Made by a program: the position numbers and the translations under genes. Positions 33,113 to 42,940 of a stretch of DNA of 64,000 nucleotides are shown here, in pieces. Numbering within the stretch: position 1 is the first letter of the stretch; each line of letters opens with the position of its first letter. The stretch covers positions 1,258,677 to 1,322,676 of the forward strand of contig NZ_CP118753.2 in NCBI RefSeq assembly GCF_034480035.2, written 5' to 3'. The stretch is from Methanosphaera sp. ISO3-F5. GTDB lineage: Archaea; Methanobacteriota; Methanobacteria; Methanobacteriales; Methanobacteriaceae. The notes under the pieces were generated by a model. That model was given only the letters and a program-made list of their open reading frames with translations. It had not been told where the DNA came from and made no database searches.

Positions 33113-34498
33113 TTATAAATCGTATTGTTTTATGTCGTGTTCTTTTACTTTTCTGCTGTAACGTTTTACAGATTGTTTTAAGAATTTGTCAGAGTCATCT
33201 GGTAATTGTTCGTATGTTTTGTATGTAGAATCGAGAGTGTCTCTTTCGAATCTTGTTAATAAGATACGTTTTGCTTCTACAGCTTCGTTAATACAGTCCA
33301 TTGCTTTGAGTGCTGCTGCACGTGCTCTGAGGTAGTTGTCTTCACCGTCTGCTACGATTGCTTGACCAATTCTGTATGCGTTATCGTATGCGAGGATTAC
33401 ACCTTGAGGGTCTCGGTATTTATCTGCTAATACGTATGAGTCTCTTAATGCTTTTGCGGTTCCGATTTGTTTTGCTGTGTTCATTAATGCACATTCGTAA
33501 CCTAAGGATTGTAACCATACACCAGGGGTTGGTCCACCCATTTCTTCTCTGTTATATACAGATTCGTTACTCCATACATCACAAACTGCTGCGGTTAAGT
33601 TACCCATTAAGTCTGCGTGAGCACAGGTTGCGTTTTTACCTTCTGCACAGATAGGTACGGATGCGATTGATTTTACGATAGGGTTTTCGTATCCACAGTC
33701 TTTTGTAGGTCCGGTTGCTCCACATTCGAGAGCTACTAAACTTCTTGCTCCTGCAATTGCTCTTGCTACTGCTGCAATTGTGTGTGAAACGTTTTTACCC
33801 ATGAATCCACCAGCTAAGAACATTGCTGTGTTAGCTTGTGCACAGTCTGTGTCCCCACCAGCTACTACGCCGTTTCTTTTTGCTATGTCTACGATTTTTG
33901 TCCACATGTATTCCATATCGTTGGAACCTAATACACCGATACCGTATAGGATTGCTCTTGCGTCTCCTCTTGATATACCGTAGTCTGATACTACTTTACC
34001 ACCAACGGTTTCGATACATAACATGGATGCTCCACTTTGTGCACATGCTTCGAATGATTCGTCCATTGCTACGTCGTAGTCGGAGCCTCTTAATCCGTTT
34101 TCTTCTTCTCTCATATCAGCTATTGTTGACATTAAGGATACTCTTGTTCCGTATTTGTCGTGTAGTTTTTCGAGTTCTTCCCATGTTACTGCTGTACATC
34201 TTTCGGAAGCTTCTTTGCTGATTGATTGTTGTTGTACGTGTTCCATTTCTATTTGTACTGCTGGTAATCCAACATCAGCTGCTCTTTGACATGCTGCGAA
34301 AGCTATGTTTTTGGATGTTGCTTCTAATCCGTCAATACTTTCTTCTGATCCTTCTGCAGGTGCTACTTTGATGTTAGGGTAAACCATTCCGCCCCCTGCT
34401 ACTTGGTCTAATCCGAGTTTTACAGGGTTTTTAGTTTCCCCGAATAACATGTCGTCTGCTGATTCTGTTACCATTTTTGTATATACATTTCTTGACAT
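33113..34498 (-). CDS. mtaB: Methanol:corrinoid methyltransferase MtaB
   Basis: A 461-residue zinc enzyme that activates methanol and moves its methyl group to MtaC. The three zinc ligands known from Methanosarcina barkeri MtaB (Glu164, Cys220, Cys269) are found one position earlier as Glu163 (LCIETVGG), Cys219 (GGDTDCAQ) and Cys268 (TKDCGYE). Length and sequence are full. GGTGA lies 6 bases before the ATG. Order mtaB-mtaC is the standard one. No mtaA gene is in the window. For a Methanosphaera-type methanogen this is a central energy-metabolism gene, and such genomes usually carry several mtaBC copies. Confidence 0.97.
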   Translation of the reverse strand: MSRNVYTKMVTESADDMLFGETKNPVKLGLDQVAGGGMVYPNIKVAPAEGSEESIDGLEATSKNIAFAACQRAADVGLPAVQIEMEHVQQQSISKEASERCTAVTWEELEKLHDKYGTRVSLMSTIADMREEENGLRGSDYDVAMDESFEACAQSGASMLCIETVGGKVVSDYGISRGDARAILYGIGVLGSNDMEYMWTKIVDIAKRNGVVAGGDTDCAQANTAMFLAGGFMGKNVSHTIAAVARAIAGARSLVALECGATGPTKDCGYENPIVKSIASVPICAEGKNATCAHADLMGNLTAAVCDVWSNESVYNREEMGGPTPGVWLQSLGYECALMNTAKQIGTAKALRDSYVLADKYRDPQGVILAYDNAYRIGQAIVADGEDNYLRARAAALKAMDCINEAVEAKRILLTRFERDTLDSTYKTYEQLPDDSDKFLKQSVKRYSRKVKEHDIKQYDL

Positions 34499-34504
34499 AT
34501 AATT

Positions 34505-34570
34505 TCACCACTTGAATTGTTTAAATTTATACCCACATAGTTATTAGTATAGCCCTTTTAGGTATATAAA
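34505..34570 (-). promoter_or_regulatory. mtaBC promoter and ribosome binding site
   Basis: Reading leftwards, TTTATATA (34570-34563) is a strong TATA box, about 65 bases before the mtaB ATG, leaving a leader of roughly 40 bases. GGTGA (34509-34505) is the ribosome binding site. Such strong signals fit a highly expressed operon. Confidence 0.75.
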
Positions 34571-35047
34571 CCCTAAGTCTAATTTTGTAATTTTTACTTG
34601 ATTTTTGATTAATGTAATTTTATTTTCCTTGATTTTTAATTTTGTTTGATAATTTTTTAAATAACTTTTAAGTCAGTATTATATGATAATTCATGATATT
34701 TATGAGTATTTTATTATAATTCTTTTGTGTAATGTTATTTTTTAATTTTATCTATGTACTTTTGGTGGTATTTGTTATTATGTATTTTATTGAATGAATT
34801 AATGTTTGTCTATATACTAACATTTTATTAGAAAATGTTGCATAAATATTTTTGTTTAAAATACAATAACCCTTTTAGATAAATATTCCTTATAGATTAC
34901 ACTATTGTTAAAAATATACTAAAATCCATAATAATATTAAAATCAATAAAAAATAATATAAAAAAATCTGAATAATATATAATTATTACTAATAATAATC
35001 ATGTTAATAAAAAAAAATAGTAAAATAGTTAAAAGAATTAAAATCTT
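34571..35047. other. AT-rich spacer upstream of mtaBC
   Basis: About 480 bases between the mtaB promoter and the end of the adhesin gene at 35048. It is very AT-rich, with no open frame, RNA gene or clear repeat visible. It could hold upstream regulatory sites for mtaBC and the terminator of the adhesin gene (T-rich on the leftward strand at ~35007-35016). Confidence 0.4.
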
Positions 35048-38000
35048 TTAACCCTTAACAATAAAAGATCGTTTACAGACAGCTGACTTATAATACTTAT
35101 TACCAGCATAACTGACAGTTAAATTATTAGTACCACTAACACTAGCAGTAATCCTAATACTAAACTCGCTCTTACTGTTAACCTTAGCATTATACTTCTT
35201 ACCATTAATCTTCAAAGTAACAACACTGTTCTTCAAAGCCTTACCATTAACAGTAACAAACTTACCCTTAACAGTAACCTTACCACCAACATTCACACTA
35301 GCAATCTTATTAACAGTAATCTTAGTAGCCTTAGCAACAACATTAAACGTTGCCTTCTTAGTGTATGCCTTATACCTGGAATTACCGGCAAAAGACACTA
35401 CCACATTATTAGTACCAATACGGGTAGCATTAACCTTCAAGGTATAAACACCCTTGCCATTGGTCTTAACAGTCTTTTTAGCACCATTAACACTAACAAC
35501 AAGCTTTGAATACTTGAACACGACACCCTTATTGTTAGCAAACTTACCTGTAATAGTCACCTTATCAGTATATGCAGCCTGCTTAATCTTAGAGACACTA
35601 ATCCATGTGGCACGTTTAACTACCTTGAATGTGGCCTTTGAAACGTTATACTTATAATTAGTGTTACCAGCAAATGATACATGAACATTATTGGTACCAA
35701 CCTTAGAAGCCGTGACCTTCAAGGTATAAACACCCTTACTATTGGTCTTAACAGTCTTTTTAGCACCATTAACATTAACTATAAGCTTTGAATTCTTAAA
35801 TATTGTACCCTTATTGTTGGTGAATTTACCAGTAATAGTCACCTTATCGCCATAAACAGTATTTTTAATACTGCTGATAGTAATTCTGGTAGGTCTTTTA
35901 ACTACCTTGAATGTGGTTTTATTACTGGAAGCCTTATAATTACTGTTACCCGCAAATGATACTGTAACATTACTGGTACCAACCTTAGATGCTGTTACAT
36001 TAATCCTGTAAACACCATTAGTATCAGTTCTAGCAGACTTCCTAGCACCATTAAAGTTTACCGTTATCAGAGTATTCTTCAATACTACTCCATCAGCATT
36101 AGTGAACTTACCAGTAATTGTTACCTTATCCTGGTAAACCTTTTGAGTAATCTTACTAACAGTTACACGAGTATTTTTAGCATTCACATTAAATGTACCA
36201 GAAGTACGGGAAGCCTTATACTGTGTGTTACCAGCAAATGATACTGTGATATTGTTAACTCCACTATTATATGCCTTCCTGTTATATGTAAATACACCCT
36301 TACTATCTGTTCTGACATTAACAGTGTTACTGTTAATCTTTATTGACACCAGCATATTACTTAATAATAGGCCGTCACTAGTCGTTAATTTACCGCTTAC
36401 AGTCATACTGTCACTATACTTGACTGCCGGAATACTGTTTAACACTATTCTTGTATCCTTGGCTGTTACAGTAAATACCGTTGAAGCAGATCCTGTAGAG
36501 TATATGCTGCTACCAGCATAGCTGATGCTTACACTGTTTTGTCCGACACTAGTAGTCTTATAATTCAATGTAAAAGCACCATTACTATCCGTTGTAACAG
36601 TGTGTTTAACATTATTTACTGTTACACTTAGCTGTGTACCAGTTAACCTAGTGTTATACTCATCACTTAGTATTCCACTAATAGTTACGCTATCACCATA
36701 CTTGGTAGTTGCCACACCATTTACTGTTATTTTAACATTTTTCTTAAGAACATTGAAACTGGTTGTGCTAGTCTTACCAGAATACGTGCTGTTACCATTA
36801 TATGTGACTGTTACAGTGTTGGTACCAGCACTTTGTGTCTTATATGTGTACCTGTAATTACCGTTACTGTCAGTAGTTACAGTGGCCTTAACTGTTCCAA
36901 CAGTCACTGTTAAACTTGCCATGCCTAACCTGTTACTGTTTTCATCAGATAGTACACCACTTACTGTTACACTTTCACCAATCTTAGTATTTGCTAAAGT
37001 GTTAACTGTTAACCTGGTGTCTTTTATTAACGTGTTAGTTAATGTGATGTTTTGTTTTATTGCATAGTTTTCACTGGAATATACTACTGTTAAGTTAAAT
37101 GTTTTAAGGTTTGAATCATCCTTGAATGACATATTCACTGTCTGATCCTTACTCACACTCTGTGATAATACTTTTCCACCAACCTTTACGGCTTCTCCAT
37201 TAATTAGGTATGTTAACATTCCACCAGCCATGACATTATCCACTTTAGTGGTAACATGTATGTTGCTGTCTAGCTCATATGCCGTTGATGATACTATTGG
37301 AGTGTCCTTAGTATACACCTTCAGTGGAGCCGTACACTCATACTCATAGAGGTCTTCCCATTGTTTGCCATCAAATGACAGGAAAGATGTGCCGCTATGT
37401 ATTGATGAATAATACAGGTCACTATACTCCACAGGTACTGGAACCTCATCTTTACCTGTAATGGTTAATGTCACAGTAAATTCCTGATTCTTAGGCAATG
37501 ACAGGTATCTGTTTAATCTTATTGTACGATAACCAGGTATTGTCACCCTACCAGACTGTGTGTATATTACCTTATTGTTTGCCTTGAACTCAACAATATA
37601 GTTTGATTCCTGCAGGAAGTAACTTCCGAATGCTGCAATGTTTTCGTCACGGGTAGTGTTATACACGTTCCTGTATGCAAGATAATCTGTTAAGCTGCTT
37701 TCATCCAAAGTGTTAACTGCTATATCATACTGGTAGAGGTTAGTGTAATTATCCTTGTTTTCCAGTAATGGAACATAGTTGAACATTTCACTAATCTGAC
37801 TTGTTATGCCCAGAGATCCTAAGCTTTCATCATAATAGGATATGTAATGATAACCCTTGTTTCCGGTTGATTCACCCCAACTGTTTTTTATGATGAATGC
37901 ACCGTCACCAGGCGGATTAGGACTGAAGTTTGTCCTGCTGTAATTATCATCCCATCCGACAATTGTCACACTATGATCTATCTCCTGTCCAGTAGTATAA

Positions 38001-40111
38001 CTGTTCGTCGTGGTAGGCTTACGTACACCAGTAGATACTGCTCCAAACTGGTATAATGCCTGTTTGATAAGCTGATTATCAGTGACTGTTTTACGGTTTG
38101 GTATAATGTAAACGTCCTGTACATGAATATTACTGCCTATAACTGGTGAAACATAACTTGTTGCCAGATAAGAGTCATCAGATTCTGTTACAGGACCATA
38201 CCATCCGACAAGGTATCCTATAGGTTCAAGGTCGTTGAAACCACTATTCGGATTTGATTGAGAATCACCTATAACTGAGTACTTTTTAAGAACATTCTTC
38301 ATATTGTTCTCTGATAAATCATATGTTACTCCTGTCTTCTTTAGGAGAACTGATTCGAGGGATGCTAATGATGAGAATGCCCAGCAGCTACCACTGCTAC
38401 CCTGACTTTTTACAGGTGATACAAGGTTTTGGCTGCGTAAGTCATAGGATTTTGGTAATGTGGCAGTTGATAATGTTACATCATTACTCGTGATTGGCAC
38501 TATGATAATACTTGAATCCTTAACATACAAATAACCATTGACTGTTCTGGCCTTGTAGACACTGTTACCATTATAGGTTAATGTTGTGGTGTAGTTGTTT
38601 GCCTTCCATGATGATGGAATTGTATAAGTATACTTAGCTTCACCATTTGACATGTTCGGAGTTAATGTTACACCATTCACCTGTAGTTTCAGTTGCCCCG
38701 TTATTGCCCTGTTAGCGTGTATGTTGAAGGTTACCTGACTGCCAGGGGTTGCTGTGATATTGTTTATTGACAGGTATGGTTCTAGTAATGTGTTTACTAT
38801 TACTTCCTGGTTGTCCATTTTTACTTTTATGTTGTTGCTGTTTCCTGTGTACTTGTTGGTTACTGTACTGGTTATTGTCTGTGTGGTACTTGTGAAACTA
38901 CCAGTATCTGCAGTGTATGTTACCTGCCTAGATGGTATGTTAGCGGTTGCTATTGTCTGGTCACTTAGAGTGTTTATAGTGACTGTTAACTGGTTAGTGT
39001 TTGTGCTTGACTGGTTAGTAACTTTCAGGAGTCTCCAGTTTGTTGGCATGTACCCGTCTGTTACTATTTCAAAGTTTGGATTATTGGTTGACCACCAGTT
39101 GTTGTTGAGGTTGTTGTCACAGTTTTTGTCAATGCATACCCAGTTATTGTTTCTGGTGGATACTAATGCATTGTTGGTGATTGTATTATGGTAGTTTGTC
39201 CATATTGAATCTCCCTTTATTGTTGCCTTGTTGTTTGTGAATAAGGAGTTTGTTACCTGTAATTGTATCTTGTTCACATTGTTTCCGAGGTATAGTGCTC
39301 CACCGTTTCGTGCATTGTTGTTGTTGAATGTTGATGATGTTATTGCTGCACTTGACTGTACTGAGTATATGCTTCCACCATCATATTTTGCACTGTTCTG
39401 TGTGAATGTGCTACCTGTTACTGTCAGTGACTTGTTTCCTAGTTGTGTTACTGCTCCACCTATCTTATCTGAGGTGTTGTTCGTGAATGTGCTTCCTGTT
39501 ATTTTCAGGTTTGATTCCTTGGATAGTATTGCTCCTGCAAGTGTTCCCTGGTTGTTTTTGAATGTTACTCCCTGTATTGTTAGTTCTGAATTGGTTGATG
39601 ATATTGGTGCTGTTTCTGATTTTGAGTTGATTATTTGTATGTTCTGTAGTTTTACTGTTGCTCCGTTTATGTTGAATATTCCTGTTTTTTGTTGTCCGTC
39701 TAGTATGATTGTTTTTCCACTTTCTCCCACAATATTTATGTTCTTGTATATGTTTATTGGGGAGTTTATTGTGTATGTGTCTTGTGTGCTTGTTGTTGTG
39801 AGGGTTATTGTTTCCCCGTCTTGTGCATTTTCTATTGCCTTGGTGATTGTTGTTGGATTGGTTTTTGTTGATCCGTTGTTGTTAGTGTTTGCATTGCTTG
39901 TTGCGTATATGTCCGTTTTTGTATTCTGTTTGTTTGTATTTTTTTCTATTTTTGTATCTGTTTGTGTATCAACTTGTGATACTTGTTGATTGTCTTTTAT
40001 TATTTCTGCTGTCTCGTTTGTTATTTCGTTAGCAGAGGTTATTCCAATTGCTAAAAGAAATATTAGGGATAACATTAATAATAAAAAACAATGTTTTTTA
40101 TTTATTTTCAT
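35048..40111 (-). CDS. Giant adhesin-like protein with embedded papain-like (C1) protease
   Basis: A 1687-residue exported protein. It has a signal peptide (HCFLLLMLSLIFLLAIGITSA), a linker to ~70, then a parallel beta-helix of polymorphic-repeat type to ~340 (ITGSTFTNN, GGAVTQLG, TFTQNSAKYDGGSIYS). An Ig-like repeat at ~430-520 is followed by a papain-fold protease at ~550-830. The catalytic set is complete: Gln570, Cys576 (GSSGSCWAF), His713 (DHSVTIVGW) and Asn743 (IKNSWG). About nine Ig-like repeats follow to the end. AAGGATT precedes the ATG. The protease probably acts at the cell surface. Related adhesin-proteases occur in gut methanogens. No sorting motif is seen. Confidence 0.88.
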   Translation of the reverse strand: MKINKKHCFLLLMLSLIFLLAIGITSANEITNETAEIIKDNQQVSQVDTQTDTKIEKNTNKQNTKTDIYATSNANTNNNGSTKTNPTTITKAIENAQDGETITLTTTSTQDTYTINSPINIYKNINIVGESGKTIILDGQQKTGIFNINGATVKLQNIQIINSKSETAPISSTNSELTIQGVTFKNNQGTLAGAILSKESNLKITGSTFTNNTSDKIGGAVTQLGNKSLTVTGSTFTQNSAKYDGGSIYSVQSSAAITSSTFNNNNARNGGALYLGNNVNKIQLQVTNSLFTNNKATIKGDSIWTNYHNTITNNALVSTRNNNWVCIDKNCDNNLNNNWWSTNNPNFEIVTDGYMPTNWRLLKVTNQSSTNTNQLTVTINTLSDQTIATANIPSRQVTYTADTGSFTSTTQTITSTVTNKYTGNSNNIKVKMDNQEVIVNTLLEPYLSINNITATPGSQVTFNIHANRAITGQLKLQVNGVTLTPNMSNGEAKYTYTIPSSWKANNYTTTLTYNGNSVYKARTVNGYLYVKDSSIIIVPITSNDVTLSTATLPKSYDLRSQNLVSPVKSQGSSGSCWAFSSLASLESVLLKKTGVTYDLSENNMKNVLKKYSVIGDSQSNPNSGFNDLEPIGYLVGWYGPVTESDDSYLATSYVSPVIGSNIHVQDVYIIPNRKTVTDNQLIKQALYQFGAVSTGVRKPTTTNSYTTGQEIDHSVTIVGWDDNYSRTNFSPNPPGDGAFIIKNSWGESTGNKGYHYISYYDESLGSLGITSQISEMFNYVPLLENKDNYTNLYQYDIAVNTLDESSLTDYLAYRNVYNTTRDENIAAFGSYFLQESNYIVEFKANNKVIYTQSGRVTIPGYRTIRLNRYLSLPKNQEFTVTLTITGKDEVPVPVEYSDLYYSSIHSGTSFLSFDGKQWEDLYEYECTAPLKVYTKDTPIVSSTAYELDSNIHVTTKVDNVMAGGMLTYLINGEAVKVGGKVLSQSVSKDQTVNMSFKDDSNLKTFNLTVVYSSENYAIKQNITLTNTLIKDTRLTVNTLANTKIGESVTVSGVLSDENSNRLGMASLTVTVGTVKATVTTDSNGNYRYTYKTQSAGTNTVTVTYNGNSTYSGKTSTTSFNVLKKNVKITVNGVATTKYGDSVTISGILSDEYNTRLTGTQLSVTVNNVKHTVTTDSNGAFTLNYKTTSVGQNSVSISYAGSSIYSTGSASTVFTVTAKDTRIVLNSIPAVKYSDSMTVSGKLTTSDGLLLSNMLVSIKINSNTVNVRTDSKGVFTYNRKAYNSGVNNITVSFAGNTQYKASRTSGTFNVNAKNTRVTVSKITQKVYQDKVTITGKFTNADGVVLKNTLITVNFNGARKSARTDTNGVYRINVTASKVGTSNVTVSFAGNSNYKASSNKTTFKVVKRPTRITISSIKNTVYGDKVTITGKFTNNKGTIFKNSKLIVNVNGAKKTVKTNSKGVYTLKVTASKVGTNNVHVSFAGNTNYKYNVSKATFKVVKRATWISVSKIKQAAYTDKVTITGKFANNKGVVFKYSKLVVSVNGAKKTVKTNGKGVYTLKVNATRIGTNNVVVSFAGNSRYKAYTKKATFNVVAKATKITVNKIASVNVGGKVTVKGKFVTVNGKALKNSVVTLKINGKKYNAKVNSKSEFSIRITASVSGTNNLTVSYAGNKYYKSAVCKRSFIVKG

Positions 40112-40283
40112 GAACTTTTAATCCTTGATTTGTTTTAGCAATACTTAAATTATCATATAATTTATCAATAATTTAAGTTGATATGTATTTATATTATTTA
40201 GAGAATATATGCTTTTTGTAAAAGGAGTATGGGGAAATTATATTATAAAGTTATGAAAAGTATGGGAGGGCAGGTGTGTTTGT

Positions 40284-42749
40284 TTAACTTTTAAGGTATT
40301 GTGCTGTTATGCTGTCATCATTTTCCAGCACTTCATCTAGTGTTCCAGTGCATACTATTTGTCCACCTTCTAGTCCACCACCCGGTCCCATGTCTATTAT
40401 GTAATCAGCATTCTTTATAAGGTCCAGGTCGTGTTCAATGATTATGACTGTTGCACCATTTGTTACCAGTTCATCCATCACATGTATTAACTGTTTAACA
40501 TCCTCAGGGTGTAAACCTATTGTCGGTTCGTCAAATATGAATAATGTGTTCTTCTGTTTTCGTCCCATATGTGATGCAAGTTTTAATCTTTGTGCTTCTC
40601 CACCTGATAGTTCTGGTGTGGATTCTCCTAGTGTCAGGTATCCTAGTCCAATGTCCTGTAATGTTTTTAGTTTAGTGTATATTTTGTCTTCTAATTCGTA
40701 GACTCCTATTGCTTCATCTATTGTAAGTGCCATTGCATCTTTTATTGAGAATCCCTGGTATGTTATTTGTTCTGCTTTTCTGGAGTATCTTAGTGCTTCA
40801 CAGTCAGGGCAGTCTATTTCAACATCGGGGAGGAATTGTACATCCATACTTATTCGTCCTGTTCCGTTACATGTACTGCACCTTAATTTTCCCGTGTTAT
40901 ATGAGAAGTCCTTAAGTGTATATTGAAGCTCTCGTGCTTTTGGTTGGTCGGCGTATAGTTTTCTCAGGTTTGTCAGAACTCCACTATATGTTGCAAGGGT
41001 ACTTCTAACATTTTTACCTATAGGTGTTGCATCGATTAAATGTATCTTGTTGATATTATCATAGTCCACATAATCAATATGCTCTGGTAGCGCCTCACCA
41101 TCAAGTGATGCTTTAATAGCAGGGTAAAGGCTCTCCAGTATCAGTGTTGTCTTTCCACTACCGGATACTCCAGTGACAACATTAAACCTTCCCTTAGGGA
41201 TTTCAAGATATAATTCCTTTACTGTGTGCAGTGGCCTGGTACTTAGGGTGATTATTCCCTCATCAAAGAGTTCATCCTCATCATACTTGTCACGTACTAC
41301 AATTTCCTCCTCCTGGGCAATGTATGGTCCAATAATTGAATCTTTATCCTTCTTAATTTCATCTATTGTGCCCTGTGTTACAAGTTCTCCTCCATCTACC
41401 CCTGATGCTGGTCCAATCTCCACGAGGTAGTCTGCTACCTCCAGTATTCTTGTGTCATGATCCACCAGTATGACACTGTTACCATTTAACACTAATTCTT
41501 TCATAACATGTATTAGACCATCAATGTTTGATGGATGCAATCCTATAGATGGCTCGTCAAGCACGTATAATACTCCCGTTGTAGGGTTTCTTATTGTTCT
41601 TGCAAGCTGCACCCTCTGTAATTCACCAGTGGATAGTGTTGAGCTTGGACGGTCAAGTGTAAGGTATCCTAGGCCCAGCTTCAATAGAGCCTCTGCATTA
41701 TCCATGAACTCCTCAGATATTGACTCCGCCATACCCCTCATCTCAGAGGGTAGTGTTTCTATACTTTCCGGTATCCATTTTACTAGTTGTTCAAGTGTCT
41801 TCTGTGATGCCTCTGTAATGTTTATATCGTTTAGTAGTGTGGAGTTTGCCCTGTTATTGATTCGTGACCCGTTACATTCACTGCAAGTCTTTATTTCAAG
41901 GTACTGGTTAATTCTGCTAAGTCCTTTCTCTGATTTTGCCTTATTTAATGATTCCTTCACTGCACTTATTGCATTCCGGTATTCTGCGTTCAAATCAAAT
42001 AACTTACCGTTCTTGGAGGGGATTGCAACATAGCGTTTTACTGGTTCTCCATAGTAGACTATTTCCTTTTCCTCATCGGTCAAGTCCCTGAATGGTACGT
42101 CTGTCCTTACCCCTAGTTCTGCGGCCACAAGGTACATCCAGCTTATACCAAACTTGGACCATGGCTTAACTGCTCCTTCCTCGAGGGTTAAGGTGTCATC
42201 AGGCACCAGCTTTGTAACATCAACATCTCTTACAAATCCTGTTCCCGAACATTTCTGGCAGGCTCCGTCACTGTTAAATGCGTATTCTTCTGCTCCGAGT
42301 CCATAGAATTCCTCTCCACACTCAGGACATGTTAATGGTAATTCTCTTGCTATGTTCATTGATGCTTCGAGTTTATGGCCATTTGGGCATATATAGTTAC
42401 CACACCTTGAGTATAGTAGTCTTAGTGAGTTTAAGAGTTCTGTTGATGTTCCGAAGGTACTTCTTATTCCTGGTATGTTTGGTCGTTGGTGTAGTGCCAG
42501 TGCAGCGGGTACATGTTCTATAATGTCTACTTTTGCTTTTTCTGTCTGTGTGATTCTTCTTCTTGTATATGTGGATAATGCTTCCAGGTATCTTCGTGAT
42601 CCTTCTGCGTAGAGTATTCCCAGTGCTAGGGATGATTTTCCACTACCGGATACTCCTGCTATTGCAACTATCTTTCCTAGTGGTATGTCTACATTGATAT
42701 TTTTCAGGTTATGTACCTTTGCTCCTCTTATTTTTATACAGTCTACCAT
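40284..42749 (-). CDS. UvrA2-like tandem ABC ATPase
   Basis: An 821-residue cytoplasmic UvrA homologue with two ABC ATPase halves: Walker A GVSGSGKSSLAL (~residue 32) and GVSGSGKTTLIL, signatures LSTGELQRVQLA and LSGGEAQRLKLA, and both Walker B regions FDEP/LDEP. CxxC zinc modules are present (CQKCSGTGF, CSECNGSR, CSTCNGTG with CPDC). At ~820 residues it is shorter than typical UvrA (~940). Only ~40 residues lie where the ~120-residue UvrB-binding domain is expected. This marks the UvrA2/DrrC class, linked to drug or DNA-damage tolerance rather than UvrABC repair. It is divergent from an MFS exporter. Confidence 0.88.
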   Translation of the reverse strand: MVDCIKIRGAKVHNLKNINVDIPLGKIVAIAGVSGSGKSSLALGILYAEGSRRYLEALSTYTRRRITQTEKAKVDIIEHVPAALALHQRPNIPGIRSTFGTSTELLNSLRLLYSRCGNYICPNGHKLEASMNIARELPLTCPECGEEFYGLGAEEYAFNSDGACQKCSGTGFVRDVDVTKLVPDDTLTLEEGAVKPWSKFGISWMYLVAAELGVRTDVPFRDLTDEEKEIVYYGEPVKRYVAIPSKNGKLFDLNAEYRNAISAVKESLNKAKSEKGLSRINQYLEIKTCSECNGSRINNRANSTLLNDINITEASQKTLEQLVKWIPESIETLPSEMRGMAESISEEFMDNAEALLKLGLGYLTLDRPSSTLSTGELQRVQLARTIRNPTTGVLYVLDEPSIGLHPSNIDGLIHVMKELVLNGNSVILVDHDTRILEVADYLVEIGPASGVDGGELVTQGTIDEIKKDKDSIIGPYIAQEEEIVVRDKYDEDELFDEGIITLSTRPLHTVKELYLEIPKGRFNVVTGVSGSGKTTLILESLYPAIKASLDGEALPEHIDYVDYDNINKIHLIDATPIGKNVRSTLATYSGVLTNLRKLYADQPKARELQYTLKDFSYNTGKLRCSTCNGTGRISMDVQFLPDVEIDCPDCEALRYSRKAEQITYQGFSIKDAMALTIDEAIGVYELEDKIYTKLKTLQDIGLGYLTLGESTPELSGGEAQRLKLASHMGRKQKNTLFIFDEPTIGLHPEDVKQLIHVMDELVTNGATVIIIEHDLDLIKNADYIIDMGPGGGLEGGQIVCTGTLDEVLENDDSITAQYLKS

Positions 42750-42940
42750 ATGAATTCTCCTATAATATATATCTGTATGAGGATTTATTTTAGTTTAATT
42801 ACCTAATATTAATCAGGATATGATGACATATACTTAAATATGATAAAAATATAGATTTAAACAAAAATTAGTTATAAAAAAAAATTGTAGCCTTAAGTAT
42901 GGTATGATATAAATTTGAAGAGGATGGTTGACTGGTAAAT

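Noticed and set aside
39228-39989. Long hydrophobic frame on the + strand within the adhesin
   Set aside because: It is the reverse of a repeat-rich adhesin gene with a clear signal peptide and protease domain. Many such antisense frames exist in all adhesins here.
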